NCBI GenBank assembly: GCA_946405135.1
Contig: CAMJGD010000005.1
Location: 99,726 to 163,725, forward strand
Source of the DNA: an uncultured Clostridiaceae bacterium
GTDB taxonomy: Bacteria > Bacillota > Clostridia > Clostridiales > Clostridiaceae
Direction: 5' to 3'
DNA length: 64,000 nt
Part shown: positions 48,085 to 57,340 of the stretch, one piece after another
How positions within the stretch are numbered: position 1 is the stretch's first letter
How the letters are laid out: every line of letters begins with the position of its first letter
Notes under the pieces: model-generated
What the model was told of the DNA's origin: nothing
Databases searched by the model: none
Seen by the model: the letters and a program-made list of their open reading frames with translations, nothing else
Program-made: the position numbers and the translations under genes

Positions 48085-48181
48085 ACAGAGTAAGCTTTTA
48101 GTTTATATTGTTGTCAAATTGGTACCCCACCAACTTATAATAAAATCCTTGGCAAACTGCTGAGGGTTTTATTATTTTTTT
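48085..48181 (+). ncRNA. Candidate small RNA or attenuated leader
   Basis: A 15-bp stem (AATAAAATCCTTGGC, loop AAACT, GCTGAGGGTTTTATT) followed by ATTTTTTT at 48139-48181 is one of the strongest terminators here. No plus-strand gene precedes it; the nearest upstream gene is the divergent lrp. A promoter-like TTGATT with TATTAA 16 bases later lies at about 48056-48083. Between them is a hairpin TTGGT-ACCCC-ACCAA with a C-rich loop. The unit would give an RNA of about 95 bases, or a leader of the gene at 48284. Confidence 0.5.
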
Positions 48182-48283
48182 AAAATCTAATCTATAATTT
48201 TTTCTTGAAATATATTGGGTTATGGAATATCATATTAACTAGATGACTATTAAATATTATAACAGAAGGGGGGAAATGTTGAT

Positions 48284-48655
48284 ATGTGGAAATCCATCCT
48301 ATACATAATATTATATGCTATGATTGCTATAGTGGTATATAACCTATTAGATATATATGTATTATCAAAACTAAATGTTAATAAATGGGTTGTCCTTGTA
48401 ATAGGATTATTAGTTTTCTTTGTTCCGCCAATATTAGCGGCAATATTTAAACTAACATATAATCCTAAAATATTTATACCTATTCAATCTATAATATTAG
48501 TAGTGCTTTTTTTATGGTTTTTCGATTTGATCTCTAACAAAAGAAATAATAAAAAGCAAAAGGATATAAAAATAAAACCTAAAGCAAAACCAAATAGAGT
48601 AAAAAATATGAATAAAGAAGATGATTCTTCAAATAAAGATAATTCCTCAAAATAA
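48284..48655 (+). CDS. Hypothetical membrane protein with charged tail
   Basis: I do not recognise this 123-residue protein. It has three membrane helices in residues 1-85 and a Lys/Asn/Ser-rich cytoplasmic tail (KKQKDIKIKPKAKPNRVKN). A strong GAAGGGGGG ribosome site lies upstream. It is preceded by a candidate sRNA or attenuator, whose C-rich loop could pair with its G-rich ribosome site. The terminator overlaps its stop codon. Confidence 0.78.
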   Translation: MWKSILYIILYAMIAIVVYNLLDIYVLSKLNVNKWVVLVIGLLVFFVPPILAAIFKLTYNPKIFIPIQSIILVVLFLWFFDLISNKRNNKKQKDIKIKPKAKPNRVKNMNKEDDSSNKDNSSK

Positions 48656-48676
48656 GGAATTATCTTTATTTTTTAT
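48635..48676 (+). terminator. Terminator at the end of the membrane protein gene
   Basis: AAAGATAATTCCT / AGGAATTATCTTT, a 13-bp stem with a 7-base loop, includes the coding end and is followed by ATTTTTTATTTT. Confidence 0.88.
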
Positions 48677-49686
48677 TTTATTTTAATAAAAACTGGTGAA
48701 GATATAGCTATTTTATCATTTTGTTGCTTTAATCTTACCACATACCAATTTTGTTTTATATTAGCCTTAACATTTAACAAATATTTTATATTCTTTTCAC
48801 CAGGAAAATTAATCTTTTTTATAACTTCACCTTTAGAACTGATTATTTCTGCACTTTCTATAAAATTTTTAGTGTCTTCTGCTATGATGGTGAATTTTAA
48901 ATTTTCACCTTCAGTGCATTTTATGATTTCTCCCATATGGCAGTTATTTACTTTAAATAAAAATTTTAGAGTTTTAGATTCTGTAGAATAAGTCCTTCTC
49001 TTTTTAAATGCTTCTAGAAGTGACTTTTTATCAAATTTTTCAACTAAAGCTACTGTAAGGTTTTCACTATCACCAAAGTTAATCTTATGATTATCCTGGG
49101 AATTTACTGCAGCAAGCTTCCATCCCTTATCCAGCATTCCATAATATCTTTTTTCATATCTAGAATATTTACCAGAAGAGCCATTGCCTACTTCTATCAA
49201 AGTGAGATAATTATTCAAAAAATCATTAAAAGGAAGCTTTTCCATATGGGTTCCAGGATGGTTTATGCTCATTATGGAAGGATTATTACTTAACCATAGT
49301 ACAAGTTTATTCAAATCTTTTATGCTCCCTTTAAAAAAATGTTTTGTGCCTATGAAATTAAAGTGTCCCCAAGGGGTGCCAGTAACTTCAAATCCTGTTA
49401 AAGCAAGAAAATTATCATATTTTTTATTTATTTTTTCTGCAGATTTTAGTAGTGAAGTCCATTTAGACATTTTAGAATCTTTATATTTTATAATTTCATC
49501 CATATAATTATTGTGATCAGTTATAACTAAAAAATCTAATCCATTGTTTTTGGCATATTGAAAAGCCTCTATGGGAGTTCCTTTTCCTGTGGAATTGGAT
49601 GTATGGGAATGAGGTATGCCGTAAACAAATTTATATTCTTTTTTTATATTCTTTTTATCTCTGCTAAGTTTTTTATGTTTTCCCAT
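48673..49686 (-). CDS. PHP-domain metallohydrolase (CehA/McbA type)
   Basis: The 337-residue protein has a PHP domain: YGIPHSHTSNSTGKGTP near residue 22 (HxH motif), LVITDHNNYMDE near 53, and SINHPGTH near 140. The remaining ligands are in NSQDNHK near 198. A beta-sandwich C-terminal domain follows. CehA/McbA members hydrolyse esters or phosphoesters; substrate is unknown. I use ATG 49686 with AAAGGAAG upstream. A frame extension to 49731 has no ribosome site. Confidence 0.88.
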   Translation of the reverse strand: MGKHKKLSRDKKNIKKEYKFVYGIPHSHTSNSTGKGTPIEAFQYAKNNGLDFLVITDHNNYMDEIIKYKDSKMSKWTSLLKSAEKINKKYDNFLALTGFEVTGTPWGHFNFIGTKHFFKGSIKDLNKLVLWLSNNPSIMSINHPGTHMEKLPFNDFLNNYLTLIEVGNGSSGKYSRYEKRYYGMLDKGWKLAAVNSQDNHKINFGDSENLTVALVEKFDKKSLLEAFKKRRTYSTESKTLKFLFKVNNCHMGEIIKCTEGENLKFTIIAEDTKNFIESAEIISSKGEVIKKINFPGEKNIKYLLNVKANIKQNWYVVRLKQQNDKIAISSPVFIKIK

Positions 49687-49805
49687 TAAAGCACTTCCTT
49701 TAATAGTTTTATACCTAGGGTATATTATCATAATATTTATTTTGCATATATATGTTAATATAAATAAAAGATTTATATAGAGTACTTAAAGTGCTGAAAT
49801 GGTAT

Positions 49806-49862
49806 AAAACAAAGGACGCTGCATAATTATAGTACATCTCATTAATTATACAGCGGCCTTAA
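49806..49862 (-). terminator. Terminator of nrdJ
   Basis: On the minus strand AAGGCCGCTGTATAATTA pairs with TAATTATGCAGCGTCCTT (two small mismatches), and TTGTTTTA follows. Confidence 0.8.
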
Positions 49863-49943
49863 GCACATTTAATTATATTTATAAAAATTATTTTAATATA
49901 TAATACTTTTGTAAAAGCTTCATAATTATATTATTAGTCAAGC

Positions 49944-52900
49944 TTAGCTGCATCCAGTGGTGGAGCCGCAATCCAGGCAAACCATGCATGTTCCGTTCTT
50001 AACCATTCTCGTGCTGGAGCAAGTGGGGCAGGTGCTTCCATAAACTCTTTCTCCCCTATGACCATGAGAGCTTTTTTCTTGAGAATTATTGACTTCATTA
50101 TAATCTAAGGTGTCCATGTCTGGTTTTAATCCAGGAGCAGGTATTGTTTCAAAGCTATCAGGTTTTATCTGACATCTAGAAAAATCTCCAGTTTCTATAT
50201 CTATTATTTTGCTTATGAGATCGGATATTGAAGAAACATTTTTTATATAAGGATGCTTCTGAACAAATCCATAGGGCTCATATTTTTGTCCTCTTAGCAT
50301 TTTAGCTATGTCTTTTGGAGGAACATGATATTGAAGCATTACAGATATAGATTTTGATAAGGAATTTAATAATCCTGTAATGATAGTGCCTTCTCTATCT
50401 GTGGTTATATATATTTCAGATATATCTCCTTTATCATTTCTATTTACTGTAGTATATATTTTAACATCATCTATTTGAGCAGGATGAGTAGTGCCGCTTC
50501 TTATACCTTGAGGTTTATCTCGCTTTGAAATTGATTTATCTATGGTTTCCTGCATTTCTTTTGCTTTTTTAAGCAGTTCTTTATAGGAAAGGTCTTCTAG
50601 TTCTGGATCTTTATCCTCCAAAAGAGAAGTATTAAGAGGCTGACTAGCTTTAGAAGAATCCCTATATAGAGCAATGCCTTTAACACCGAGCTTCCAGGAA
50701 GTTATAACTATATCTTTAAAATCTTGGGTGGTAGCGGTTTTAGGCAGATTTACTGTTTTAGATATAGCACCGGATATTAAAGGGGTTAAAGCTGCTACCA
50801 TTTTTACATGACCTTCTGGTGAAATGTATCTTTGCCCAGTGCCGCAAGTATTTGCTGTATCAAATATAGGCAAATGTTCATCTTTAAGATGAGGAGCACC
50901 TTCAATTTTACCATCTAGTACTTTTTCGTATTCAAAATCTCCATTTGAAATTTTTTCTTTTCTAGTTATGTAATCTACTATATCTTTAATCTGTGTTTCA
51001 GAATATCCTAGGCTTTTAAGTGAGTTTTCTATTACGGGATTATTTAATATCATATAACCTCCGCCAGATAGCTTTTTGTAAACAATGTGGCTGAAGAAAG
51101 GTTCAATAGAGGTAGCACCGCAATCCATGGCAAAGGATATGGTACCTGTAGGTGCTATTACTGATACTTGAGCATTTCTATAGCCAAATTTTTCTCCCAT
51201 TTCTAGTGCATTTGACCATTCTTTTTTTAGAGTATCACTTAAATTTTTTAAATTGTTATCTATTAATATTTTGTGATTTACTTCTAAAGGTTTATAATTT
51301 AATCCTTCATAAGCACTGCTTAAAGAACCGGCTACTCTTGCATGATTTCTTATTACTCTTAACATATAAGGTTTATTAATTTCATATTTATCAAAAGGTC
51401 CTATTTCTTTAGCCATCAGTGAAGATACTGCATAAGCATGAGCTGTTAGTATGCCTGTAAGTGAAGCAGCCAAATTTCTTGCTTCATCAGAATCATATGC
51501 ATATCCCATCACCATGAATAAGGAAGCTACATTTGAAACTCCAAGGCCTGTAGTTCTAAAAAGATAAGTTTTCCTTGCAATATCTTCGGTAGGGTATTGG
51601 CCCCAGTGAATAGAAGCTTCAAGAAGCAGCTGATTCAAACCGATAATATGAATATATCCATCTAAATCAAATTTTTTAGTTTTTTCATTATAAAATTTAA
51701 AAATATTTATAGAAGCTAGATTGCAGGAAGTGTCATCTAAAAATGCATATTCACCACAAGGATTTGTAGAATTCAATCTATTGTAGCGAGCATTTAAATT
51801 GCCATCTTCTCCAGCAGGACATGTATGCCAGGTGTTGAAGGTATCTGTAAACTGTGGCGCTGGGTCTGCGCACTTCCAAGCTGACTCATTAAACAGATTC
51901 CATAGATCCTTAACTTTAATAGATTTATTCACTCTAGAGTCTACTCTTCCCTTAAGTTCTATGGTGGCTTCTCTATCCTTATCTAAATTACATACCTTTT
52001 TCATGAACTCATCAGATATTCTTACAGAATTATTGCTGTTTTGTCCGGATACTGTAAGATATGCTTCTCCTTCAAAATCTGCATCATAGCCCATTTTACC
52101 TAAAGCTCTTACTTTATCTTCTTCTTTAGCTTTCCAGCTTATAAATTCTTCTATTTCAGGGTGATCTATATCCAAACAAACCATTTTGGCTGCTCTTCTT
52201 GTAGTGCCTCCAGATTTTATGGCTCCGGCATTTCTATCAAAACCTTTTAAGAAACTCATAAGCCCTGAAGAATAACCTCCTCCAGAAAGTTTTTCTCCTT
52301 CAGCCCTTAAAGTAGAAAAATTAGTTCCTGTTCCTGAACCAAATTTGAAGAGCTTTGTTTCTGTAGTATATTGCTCAGATATGGAATGAGCTCCTAAAAG
52401 TTTGTCTTCTATAGAAACTATAAAGCAGGCAGAAGCTTGGGTTCTGGTATAAGCATCTTTAGATAAAGTTACTTTTCCAAGCTTTTCATCAAAATAGTAA
52501 CTACCCTGAGGATTGCCTGTTATACCATAACTCAAAGCTAGCCCTGTATTGAACCATTGAGGAGAATTAGGTGCATACATTTGATTTAAGAGGCCATAAA
52601 CCATTTCGTCATAGAAAATTTGGGCTTCTTCTTCTGTCTTTATTAATCCTTCATCCTTTAAAGCCTCTTTCCAAAAGTTAACCATTCTGTGAGCTACCAT
52701 TTTCATACTTGTTTCCATACCAGTTTTGGTAGGTACACCAGCTTTTCTAAAATATTTTGAAGCTATTATATCACAAGCTGTTTGAGAATAATGGCTTGGA
52801 AATTCCAAGTCTTTCATGTCTGTTAATACCTTCCCTGTTTTGTGATCTGTTAATAGAACATTTACTTTTTTCCACTGAAATAAATCGTATACTGTTTTTG

Positions 52901-52961
52901 ATTTATCTTTTTCTAATGCGGTTGTGTAGTATCTCTTAAATAAGTCTTTTATCGAGTCCAT
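49944..52961 (-). CDS. nrdJ: Adenosylcobalamin-dependent ribonucleoside-diphosphate reductase
   Basis: Class II ribonucleotide reductase makes dNTPs using vitamin B12 and works with or without oxygen. The 1005-residue length fits the large bacterial form. Visible are the ATP-cone-free N-terminus, PNSPQWFNTGLA near 128, the catalytic NPCGEYAF with the active-site Cys near 398, and PTGTISFAMDCGATSIEP near 608. The C-terminus has a Cys-rich end (CPTCSSTRMVKNG, CLDCGSTTGC). Tandem NrdR boxes lie upstream. No cobalamin riboswitch is present. Confidence 0.96.
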   Translation of the reverse strand: MDSIKDLFKRYYTTALEKDKSKTVYDLFQWKKVNVLLTDHKTGKVLTDMKDLEFPSHYSQTACDIIASKYFRKAGVPTKTGMETSMKMVAHRMVNFWKEALKDEGLIKTEEEAQIFYDEMVYGLLNQMYAPNSPQWFNTGLALSYGITGNPQGSYYFDEKLGKVTLSKDAYTRTQASACFIVSIEDKLLGAHSISEQYTTETKLFKFGSGTGTNFSTLRAEGEKLSGGGYSSGLMSFLKGFDRNAGAIKSGGTTRRAAKMVCLDIDHPEIEEFISWKAKEEDKVRALGKMGYDADFEGEAYLTVSGQNSNNSVRISDEFMKKVCNLDKDREATIELKGRVDSRVNKSIKVKDLWNLFNESAWKCADPAPQFTDTFNTWHTCPAGEDGNLNARYNRLNSTNPCGEYAFLDDTSCNLASINIFKFYNEKTKKFDLDGYIHIIGLNQLLLEASIHWGQYPTEDIARKTYLFRTTGLGVSNVASLFMVMGYAYDSDEARNLAASLTGILTAHAYAVSSLMAKEIGPFDKYEINKPYMLRVIRNHARVAGSLSSAYEGLNYKPLEVNHKILIDNNLKNLSDTLKKEWSNALEMGEKFGYRNAQVSVIAPTGTISFAMDCGATSIEPFFSHIVYKKLSGGGYMILNNPVIENSLKSLGYSETQIKDIVDYITRKEKISNGDFEYEKVLDGKIEGAPHLKDEHLPIFDTANTCGTGQRYISPEGHVKMVAALTPLISGAISKTVNLPKTATTQDFKDIVITSWKLGVKGIALYRDSSKASQPLNTSLLEDKDPELEDLSYKELLKKAKEMQETIDKSISKRDKPQGIRSGTTHPAQIDDVKIYTTVNRNDKGDISEIYITTDREGTIITGLLNSLSKSISVMLQYHVPPKDIAKMLRGQKYEPYGFVQKHPYIKNVSSISDLISKIIDIETGDFSRCQIKPDSFETIPAPGLKPDMDTLDYNEVNNSQEKSSHGHRGERVYGSTCPTCSSTRMVKNGTCMVCLDCGSTTGCS

Positions 52962-53036
52962 TAATTAGAACACCTCCGAGTTGTTTTATAAAAATACAAT
53001 AAAAAAATATAATTTCTATTGAAATATAAGTTATTA

Positions 53037-53052
53037 TAACTATATATTGTAC
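53037..53052. promoter_or_regulatory. NrdR box 1 upstream of nrdJ
   Basis: TAACTATATATTGTAC resembles the NrdR consensus ACACTATATATAGTGT, with 11 of 16 matches including the core. Confidence 0.65.
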
Positions 53053-53067
53053 TCAGTGCTAAATAGT

Positions 53068-53083
53068 ACACTATATATAGTGA
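53068..53083. promoter_or_regulatory. NrdR box 2 upstream of nrdJ
   Basis: ACACTATATATAGTGA matches the NrdR consensus at 15 of 16 bases. It begins 31 bases from the first box, three helical turns, the usual spacing of tandem NrdR sites. Confidence 0.85.
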
Positions 53084-53279
53084 TAGTGTTATTATATCCA
53101 AATTTTATATTCTAAGCAATAAAGATTTTCTTCAAATATTTAGTTTTAAATATATATAAATATATATAACTAAATTTTTTATGATATATCTCCTGTTTTT
53201 AAAAAAGTTTTATAAGTAGTGGTTTTAAACAAAATATGTTAAAATTAAATTCATAAAGAAACTATTAGGAGATGATTTT

Positions 53280-53783
53280 ATGATATATAGTTTTGATGAT
53301 ATAGGTCCGAATATTCACCAAGAGGTTTTTATAGCGCCTAGTGCTGATATAATAGGGGATGTTACTTTAGAAAAAGACGTAAATATATGGTATGGTGCTG
53401 TGTTAAGGGCAGATGGTATGCCTATATTTGTAGGAGAAGGAAGTAATATTCAAGATAACTCTGTAGTACATATAAATCATCATAAATGTGGTACTAGGGT
53501 AGGTAAAAATGTAACTGTAGGTCATAATGCTATACTTCATGCTTGTAATATAGGAGATAACTGTCTTATTGGTATGGGAGCCATTATACTAGATGGAGCG
53601 GAAATAGGAGACAATACCATAATTGCAGCAGGAAGCTTAATTCCTCCAAACAAAAAAATACCTTCCGGGGTGTTATGCATGGGATCACCTGTGAAAGTAG
53701 TAAGAGAGCTTACAGAAGAGGATAGAGAGAGCCTTATAAATTCATCAAGGTATTATGTGGAATTGTCTAAAAAGTATAAATAA
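53280..53783 (+). CDS. Gamma carbonic anhydrase family protein
   Basis: This 167-residue left-handed beta-helix protein belongs to the gamma carbonic anhydrase/YrdA group. Three metal-binding His occur in VVHINHH (near residue 65) and TVGHNAILHAC (near 82). The N-terminus has the family pattern FIAPSADIIGDV and the hexapeptide repeats continue to residue 145. Carbonic anhydrase activity is likely but some members are inactive. AGGAGATG precedes the ATG. Confidence 0.92.
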   Translation: MIYSFDDIGPNIHQEVFIAPSADIIGDVTLEKDVNIWYGAVLRADGMPIFVGEGSNIQDNSVVHINHHKCGTRVGKNVTVGHNAILHACNIGDNCLIGMGAIILDGAEIGDNTIIAAGSLIPPNKKIPSGVLCMGSPVKVVRELTEEDRESLINSSRYYVELSKKYK

Positions 53784-53842
53784 ATTAGTATCTTAAATGT
53801 AAAATATAGAAACTATATTTGTAGTTAAAATGAAATATAAGG

Positions 53843-53897
53843 AAAAGGAGCTATGCAGAATGATTTTTTTATTATTCTGCAATAGCTCCTTTTATTT
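53843..53897. terminator. Bidirectional terminator between the carbonic anhydrase and P-type ATPase genes
   Basis: AAAAGGAGCTATGCAGAAT pairs with ATTCTGCAATAGCTCCTTTT (one bulged A) around a 12-base loop; TTTTATTTTG follows on the plus strand. Confidence 0.88.
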
Positions 53898-53900
53898 TGT

Positions 53901-56522
53901 TTAAGCTGTTTTCTTTGATGCTCTTATAAATATTTTGACTATTTCGTTTATTATTAAAGGCATTACGGAAAGTAAACCAACAAATAGCCAATCATTTAAG
54001 GATAAAGTAAATACTTTAAATACAGAGGCTAAGTAAGGAACGGTAACAACTATATCCTGTAAGAATATACCAAGTATTATGGATAATATTAAATATTTGT
54101 TAGTGAAAAATCCCAATTGGAATATAGATTTTTCAGGATGTCTCATATTAAGTGCATGGAATAATTGGGATACACTTAATACTACGAAAGCCATAGTTTG
54201 TGCATGCATTCCAGTACCATATTTATATTCTCCATATTTAAAGGCAATGAGGGTTAATCCTCCTATGAGTATTCCATTTAGTACTAAAGCTATGCCAGCA
54301 CCACCTGCAAATAAACTTTCATTAGGATCTCTTGGTTTATTATCCATTACATTTTTATCTCCAGGATCCACTCCTAATGAAAGAGCTGGGAGAGTATCTG
54401 TTATAAGATTAACCCAGAGAATATGAATAGGTCTAAGGGGAGCAGTCCAATTTAAAAGTATAGCTAAAAATAGAGAGATTATTTCCCCAAGATTACAAGA
54501 AAGTAAAAACATTATAGATTTCTTTATATTGTTATAGATATTTCTTCCTTCTTCAATAGCAGATACTATAGTTGAAAAATTATCGTCGGTTAATACTATA
54601 TCAGAAGCACCTTTGGCTACGTCGGTACCGGTTATACCCATAGCGACTCCTATGTCTGCGGTTTTTAAAGAAGGAGCATCATTTACTCCATCACCAGTCA
54701 TAGATACTATATTTCCTTTAGATTTGAAAGCTTTAACGATTTTCACTTTATGCTCTGGTGAAACTCTAGCAAATACCCTGTAGTTATCAATATTTACATT
54801 TAAATCCTCTTGACTTAATTTATCAAGTTCAGATCCTGAAAGAGCTTGTGAAGTACTGTCTGCTATTCCAAGTTCTTTAGCAATAGCAAAGGCTGTATTT
54901 TTATGGTCACCAGTTATCATTATGGTTTTTATACCTGATTTTTTGCAGGTAGCTATAGAATCTTTTACTTCAAGTCTAGGAGGATCTATCATACCTACAA
55001 GACCTATAAATATTAATTCTGATTCTAAAGTATCAATAGCTATATCTGTAGATTCTATTTTTTTATATGCAGCGCCTAGAACTCTTAATGCATCATCAGA
55101 CATAGAATTTGATGCATTCATTATTTTTTCTTTAAGTTCATGAGTTAAATCTACTATATCTCCATTTAACAAAACTTTATTAGTTATTTTTAATATATTA
55201 TCAATGGCACCTTTAGTGAATACAAAATATTCATTATCATAAGCATTTACTGTAGTCATTAGTTTTCTATCAGAATCGAAGGGGAGTTCATCTACTCTTT
55301 TATGAGATTTTTGCAAATCATCTTTGAACCAATTAAATTTGGCTCCCACTTCAAGTAAAGCTATTTCAGTAGGGTCACCAGTTTTATTATTTTCGGAATA
55401 GGTAGCATCATTACAAAGCATTAGATTTTCTATTAAAAGTTTATGTCTATTTTCATTTATATCTATTTCATCTATAGATTTAACAGAATCCATATCATAG
55501 AATTTAGTTACTGTCATTTTATTTTGGGTTAATGTACCGGTTTTATCGGAACAGATGATATTTACAGCACCTAAAGTTTCTACTGCAGGAAGTTTCCTTA
55601 CTATAGCATTTTCCTTTATCATCTTTTGAACCCCCATGGCTAGAACAATGGCAACTATAGCAGGAAGTCCTTCAGGTATAGCGGCTACGGCTAAACTTAT
55701 AGCTGTTAAAAACATTTCAAATAAATCTCTTTTTTGAATCAATGCTACTAAAAACATCAAACCACATATAATAAGTGCACCTATGCCTAGGGTTTTGCCA
55801 AGTTCTGCTAACCTTTTTTGGAGAGGAGTCATTTCAGTTTCTGATTCATCTAGCATTTTAGCAATCTTACCTATTTCAGTATCCATGCCTGTACCTACTG
55901 CTATACCTATTCCTCTTCCGTAAGTAGCTAAAGTAGACATAAATGCCATGTTTTTCTGATCTCCTAAAGGAATATCATTATTATCAAAGGTAACAAATGC
56001 ATCTTTTTCTGAAGGTACTGATTCTCCAGTTAGTGCAGATTCTTCTATTTTAAGATTTGCACCTTCAATGAGCCTTAAATCTGCAGGCACATATCTGCCT
56101 GCATCTAGTATTACTATATCTCCAGGAACTACCTCTTCTGAAGGAATTTCTTTTATTTCACCATCACGTTTTACTACTGCTTTTGGAGTAGAAAGTTTTT
56201 TAAGGGCTTCAAGAGCTTTTTCTGCCTTGGATTCTTGTATTGTTCCAACTAAAGCATTGATTAAAACAACTATTAAGATAATTATAGAATCTGTTAATTC
56301 ACCCATAAAACCTGAAATAATTGCTGCACCTATAAGTATAAATATCATTACGTCATTTAGTTGAGAAAGAAAAATTTCAATAAGAGTCTTTTTCTTTTTT
56401 GTCACAAGCTTATTTGGACCATATTTTTGAAGTCTTATGGTTACTTCTTCTGAAGATAGACCTTCTTTTAGGTCTACATTTAATTCTTTGATAATTTCTT
56501 CTGAATTTTTATCAAACCACAT
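53901..56522 (-). CDS. P2A-type cation-transporting ATPase, probably Mn2+/Ca2+ exporter
   Basis: The 873-residue P-type ATPase has the actuator ALTGES near residue 165, the phosphorylation motif CSDKTGTLTQNK near 312, and TGDGVNDAPSLK near 605. The ion-site motif VAAIPEGLPAIV in helix 4 and NLITDTLPALSLGVDP in helix 6 mark the Ca2+-ATPase (PMR1/SERCA-like) group, which can also move Mn2+. Sequence alone would give calcium. The Mn2+ riboswitch in its leader argues that manganese export is at least part of its job. Confidence 0.93.
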   Translation of the reverse strand: MWFDKNSEEIIKELNVDLKEGLSSEEVTIRLQKYGPNKLVTKKKKTLIEIFLSQLNDVMIFILIGAAIISGFMGELTDSIIILIVVLINALVGTIQESKAEKALEALKKLSTPKAVVKRDGEIKEIPSEEVVPGDIVILDAGRYVPADLRLIEGANLKIEESALTGESVPSEKDAFVTFDNNDIPLGDQKNMAFMSTLATYGRGIGIAVGTGMDTEIGKIAKMLDESETEMTPLQKRLAELGKTLGIGALIICGLMFLVALIQKRDLFEMFLTAISLAVAAIPEGLPAIVAIVLAMGVQKMIKENAIVRKLPAVETLGAVNIICSDKTGTLTQNKMTVTKFYDMDSVKSIDEIDINENRHKLLIENLMLCNDATYSENNKTGDPTEIALLEVGAKFNWFKDDLQKSHKRVDELPFDSDRKLMTTVNAYDNEYFVFTKGAIDNILKITNKVLLNGDIVDLTHELKEKIMNASNSMSDDALRVLGAAYKKIESTDIAIDTLESELIFIGLVGMIDPPRLEVKDSIATCKKSGIKTIMITGDHKNTAFAIAKELGIADSTSQALSGSELDKLSQEDLNVNIDNYRVFARVSPEHKVKIVKAFKSKGNIVSMTGDGVNDAPSLKTADIGVAMGITGTDVAKGASDIVLTDDNFSTIVSAIEEGRNIYNNIKKSIMFLLSCNLGEIISLFLAILLNWTAPLRPIHILWVNLITDTLPALSLGVDPGDKNVMDNKPRDPNESLFAGGAGIALVLNGILIGGLTLIAFKYGEYKYGTGMHAQTMAFVVLSVSQLFHALNMRHPEKSIFQLGFFTNKYLILSIILGIFLQDIVVTVPYLASVFKVFTLSLNDWLFVGLLSVMPLIINEIVKIFIRASKKTA

Positions 56523-56605
56523 TAATTTATACCCTCCCTTATATTAATATTATATAAAGCTAGTATATCCAAAACATAAGAATATACAGCATATTATAAT
56601 TAAAA

Positions 56606-56730
56606 AAGACTTATGTATAACGTATCCCGTTATACATAAGTCTTACTATTTAATACAAAGCCAGATGACTTTCACCGGTTGTTGACTTTGCAACAGGATC
56701 AACCTGCAAGCTACTCCCTTATGTTTTGAA
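56606..56730 (-). promoter_or_regulatory. yybP-ykoY (manganese) riboswitch with terminator, upstream of the P-type ATPase
   Basis: On the minus strand the leader reads AAGGGAGTAGC near 56710-56720, then GCAAAGTCAACAACC and CATCTGGCTTTGTA, ending AGTAAGACTT. These are the conserved parts of the yybP-ykoY RNA. A 17-bp terminator stem (AAGACTTATGTATAACG, loop, complement) follows at 56606-56644 with TTTTTTA after it. The P1 strand ACATAAG (56718-56724) can pair with CTTATGT inside the terminator stem. Ligand binding would therefore favour antitermination, an ON switch. Confidence 0.9.
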
Positions 56731-56812
56731 AACTATATTATATTGTATTTATTATCAGTATAAATATAATTATCCATTAAGTCAATACAAATGTTGTAAT
56801 TATAAATTAAAA

Positions 56813-57340
56813 TTAGTAAGAATAAAATATAATTCCTAGTACGCCTGATATAACTATAATTAGTATAGGATGCACTTTATTTGTAAAGAGCAGCACTGTA
56901 ATGATAGCACCTATAATAATAGATTTTATGTCTAAATAAGATTGTTTTGCAAGAGATATAAAGGCACATATGATTAATCCTATAAGCGCAGGACGCATAC
57001 CTAAAAAAGCAGATTTCAGTATAAGGGAATCTTTAAATTTTAGTATATAATGAGATGCAATGGATACTAAAATAAAGGAAAATATAATAACTCCCAATGT
57101 AGCAGATATACTTCCAGGAACTCCAGCTATTTTATATCCTACAAAAGTAGCGGAATTGATAGCAATGGGGCCTGGCGTCATTTGGGAAATACCTATTATA
57201 TCTATGAATTCCTTATAATTAAGCCATTGATTATTAGTTACTAGCTCTCTTTCAATAAGAGGGAGCATGGCGTATCCGCCACCAAAGCTAAAGGCACCTA
57301 TTTTTAAAAAGGTTAAAAATAATTTTAAAAGTAGCTGCAT
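56813..57340 (-). CDS. Chromate transporter, half-size subunit 2
   Basis: The 175-residue membrane protein is one CHR (ChrA) domain. The motif FGGGYAMLPLIERELV lies at about residue 18 and QMTPGPIAINSATFVG near 53. Full ChrA is two such domains; here they are separate genes that overlap by one base (TAATG). Together they form a short-chain, two-gene system. Substrate may be chromate or another oxyanion; resistance is not proven. Confidence 0.9.
   Translation of the reverse strand: MQLLLKLFLTFLKIGAFSFGGGYAMLPLIERELVTNNQWLNYKEFIDIIGISQMTPGPIAINSATFVGYKIAGVPGSISATLGVIIFSFILVSIASHYILKFKDSLILKSAFLGMRPALIGLIICAFISLAKQSYLDIKSIIIGAIITVLLFTNKVHPILIIVISGVLGIIFYSY

Noticed and set aside
52962..53279. 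Cobalamin riboswitch before the B12-dependent reductase
   Set aside because: No B12-box-like conserved sequence on the minus strand; the region is AT-rich with NrdR boxes instead.
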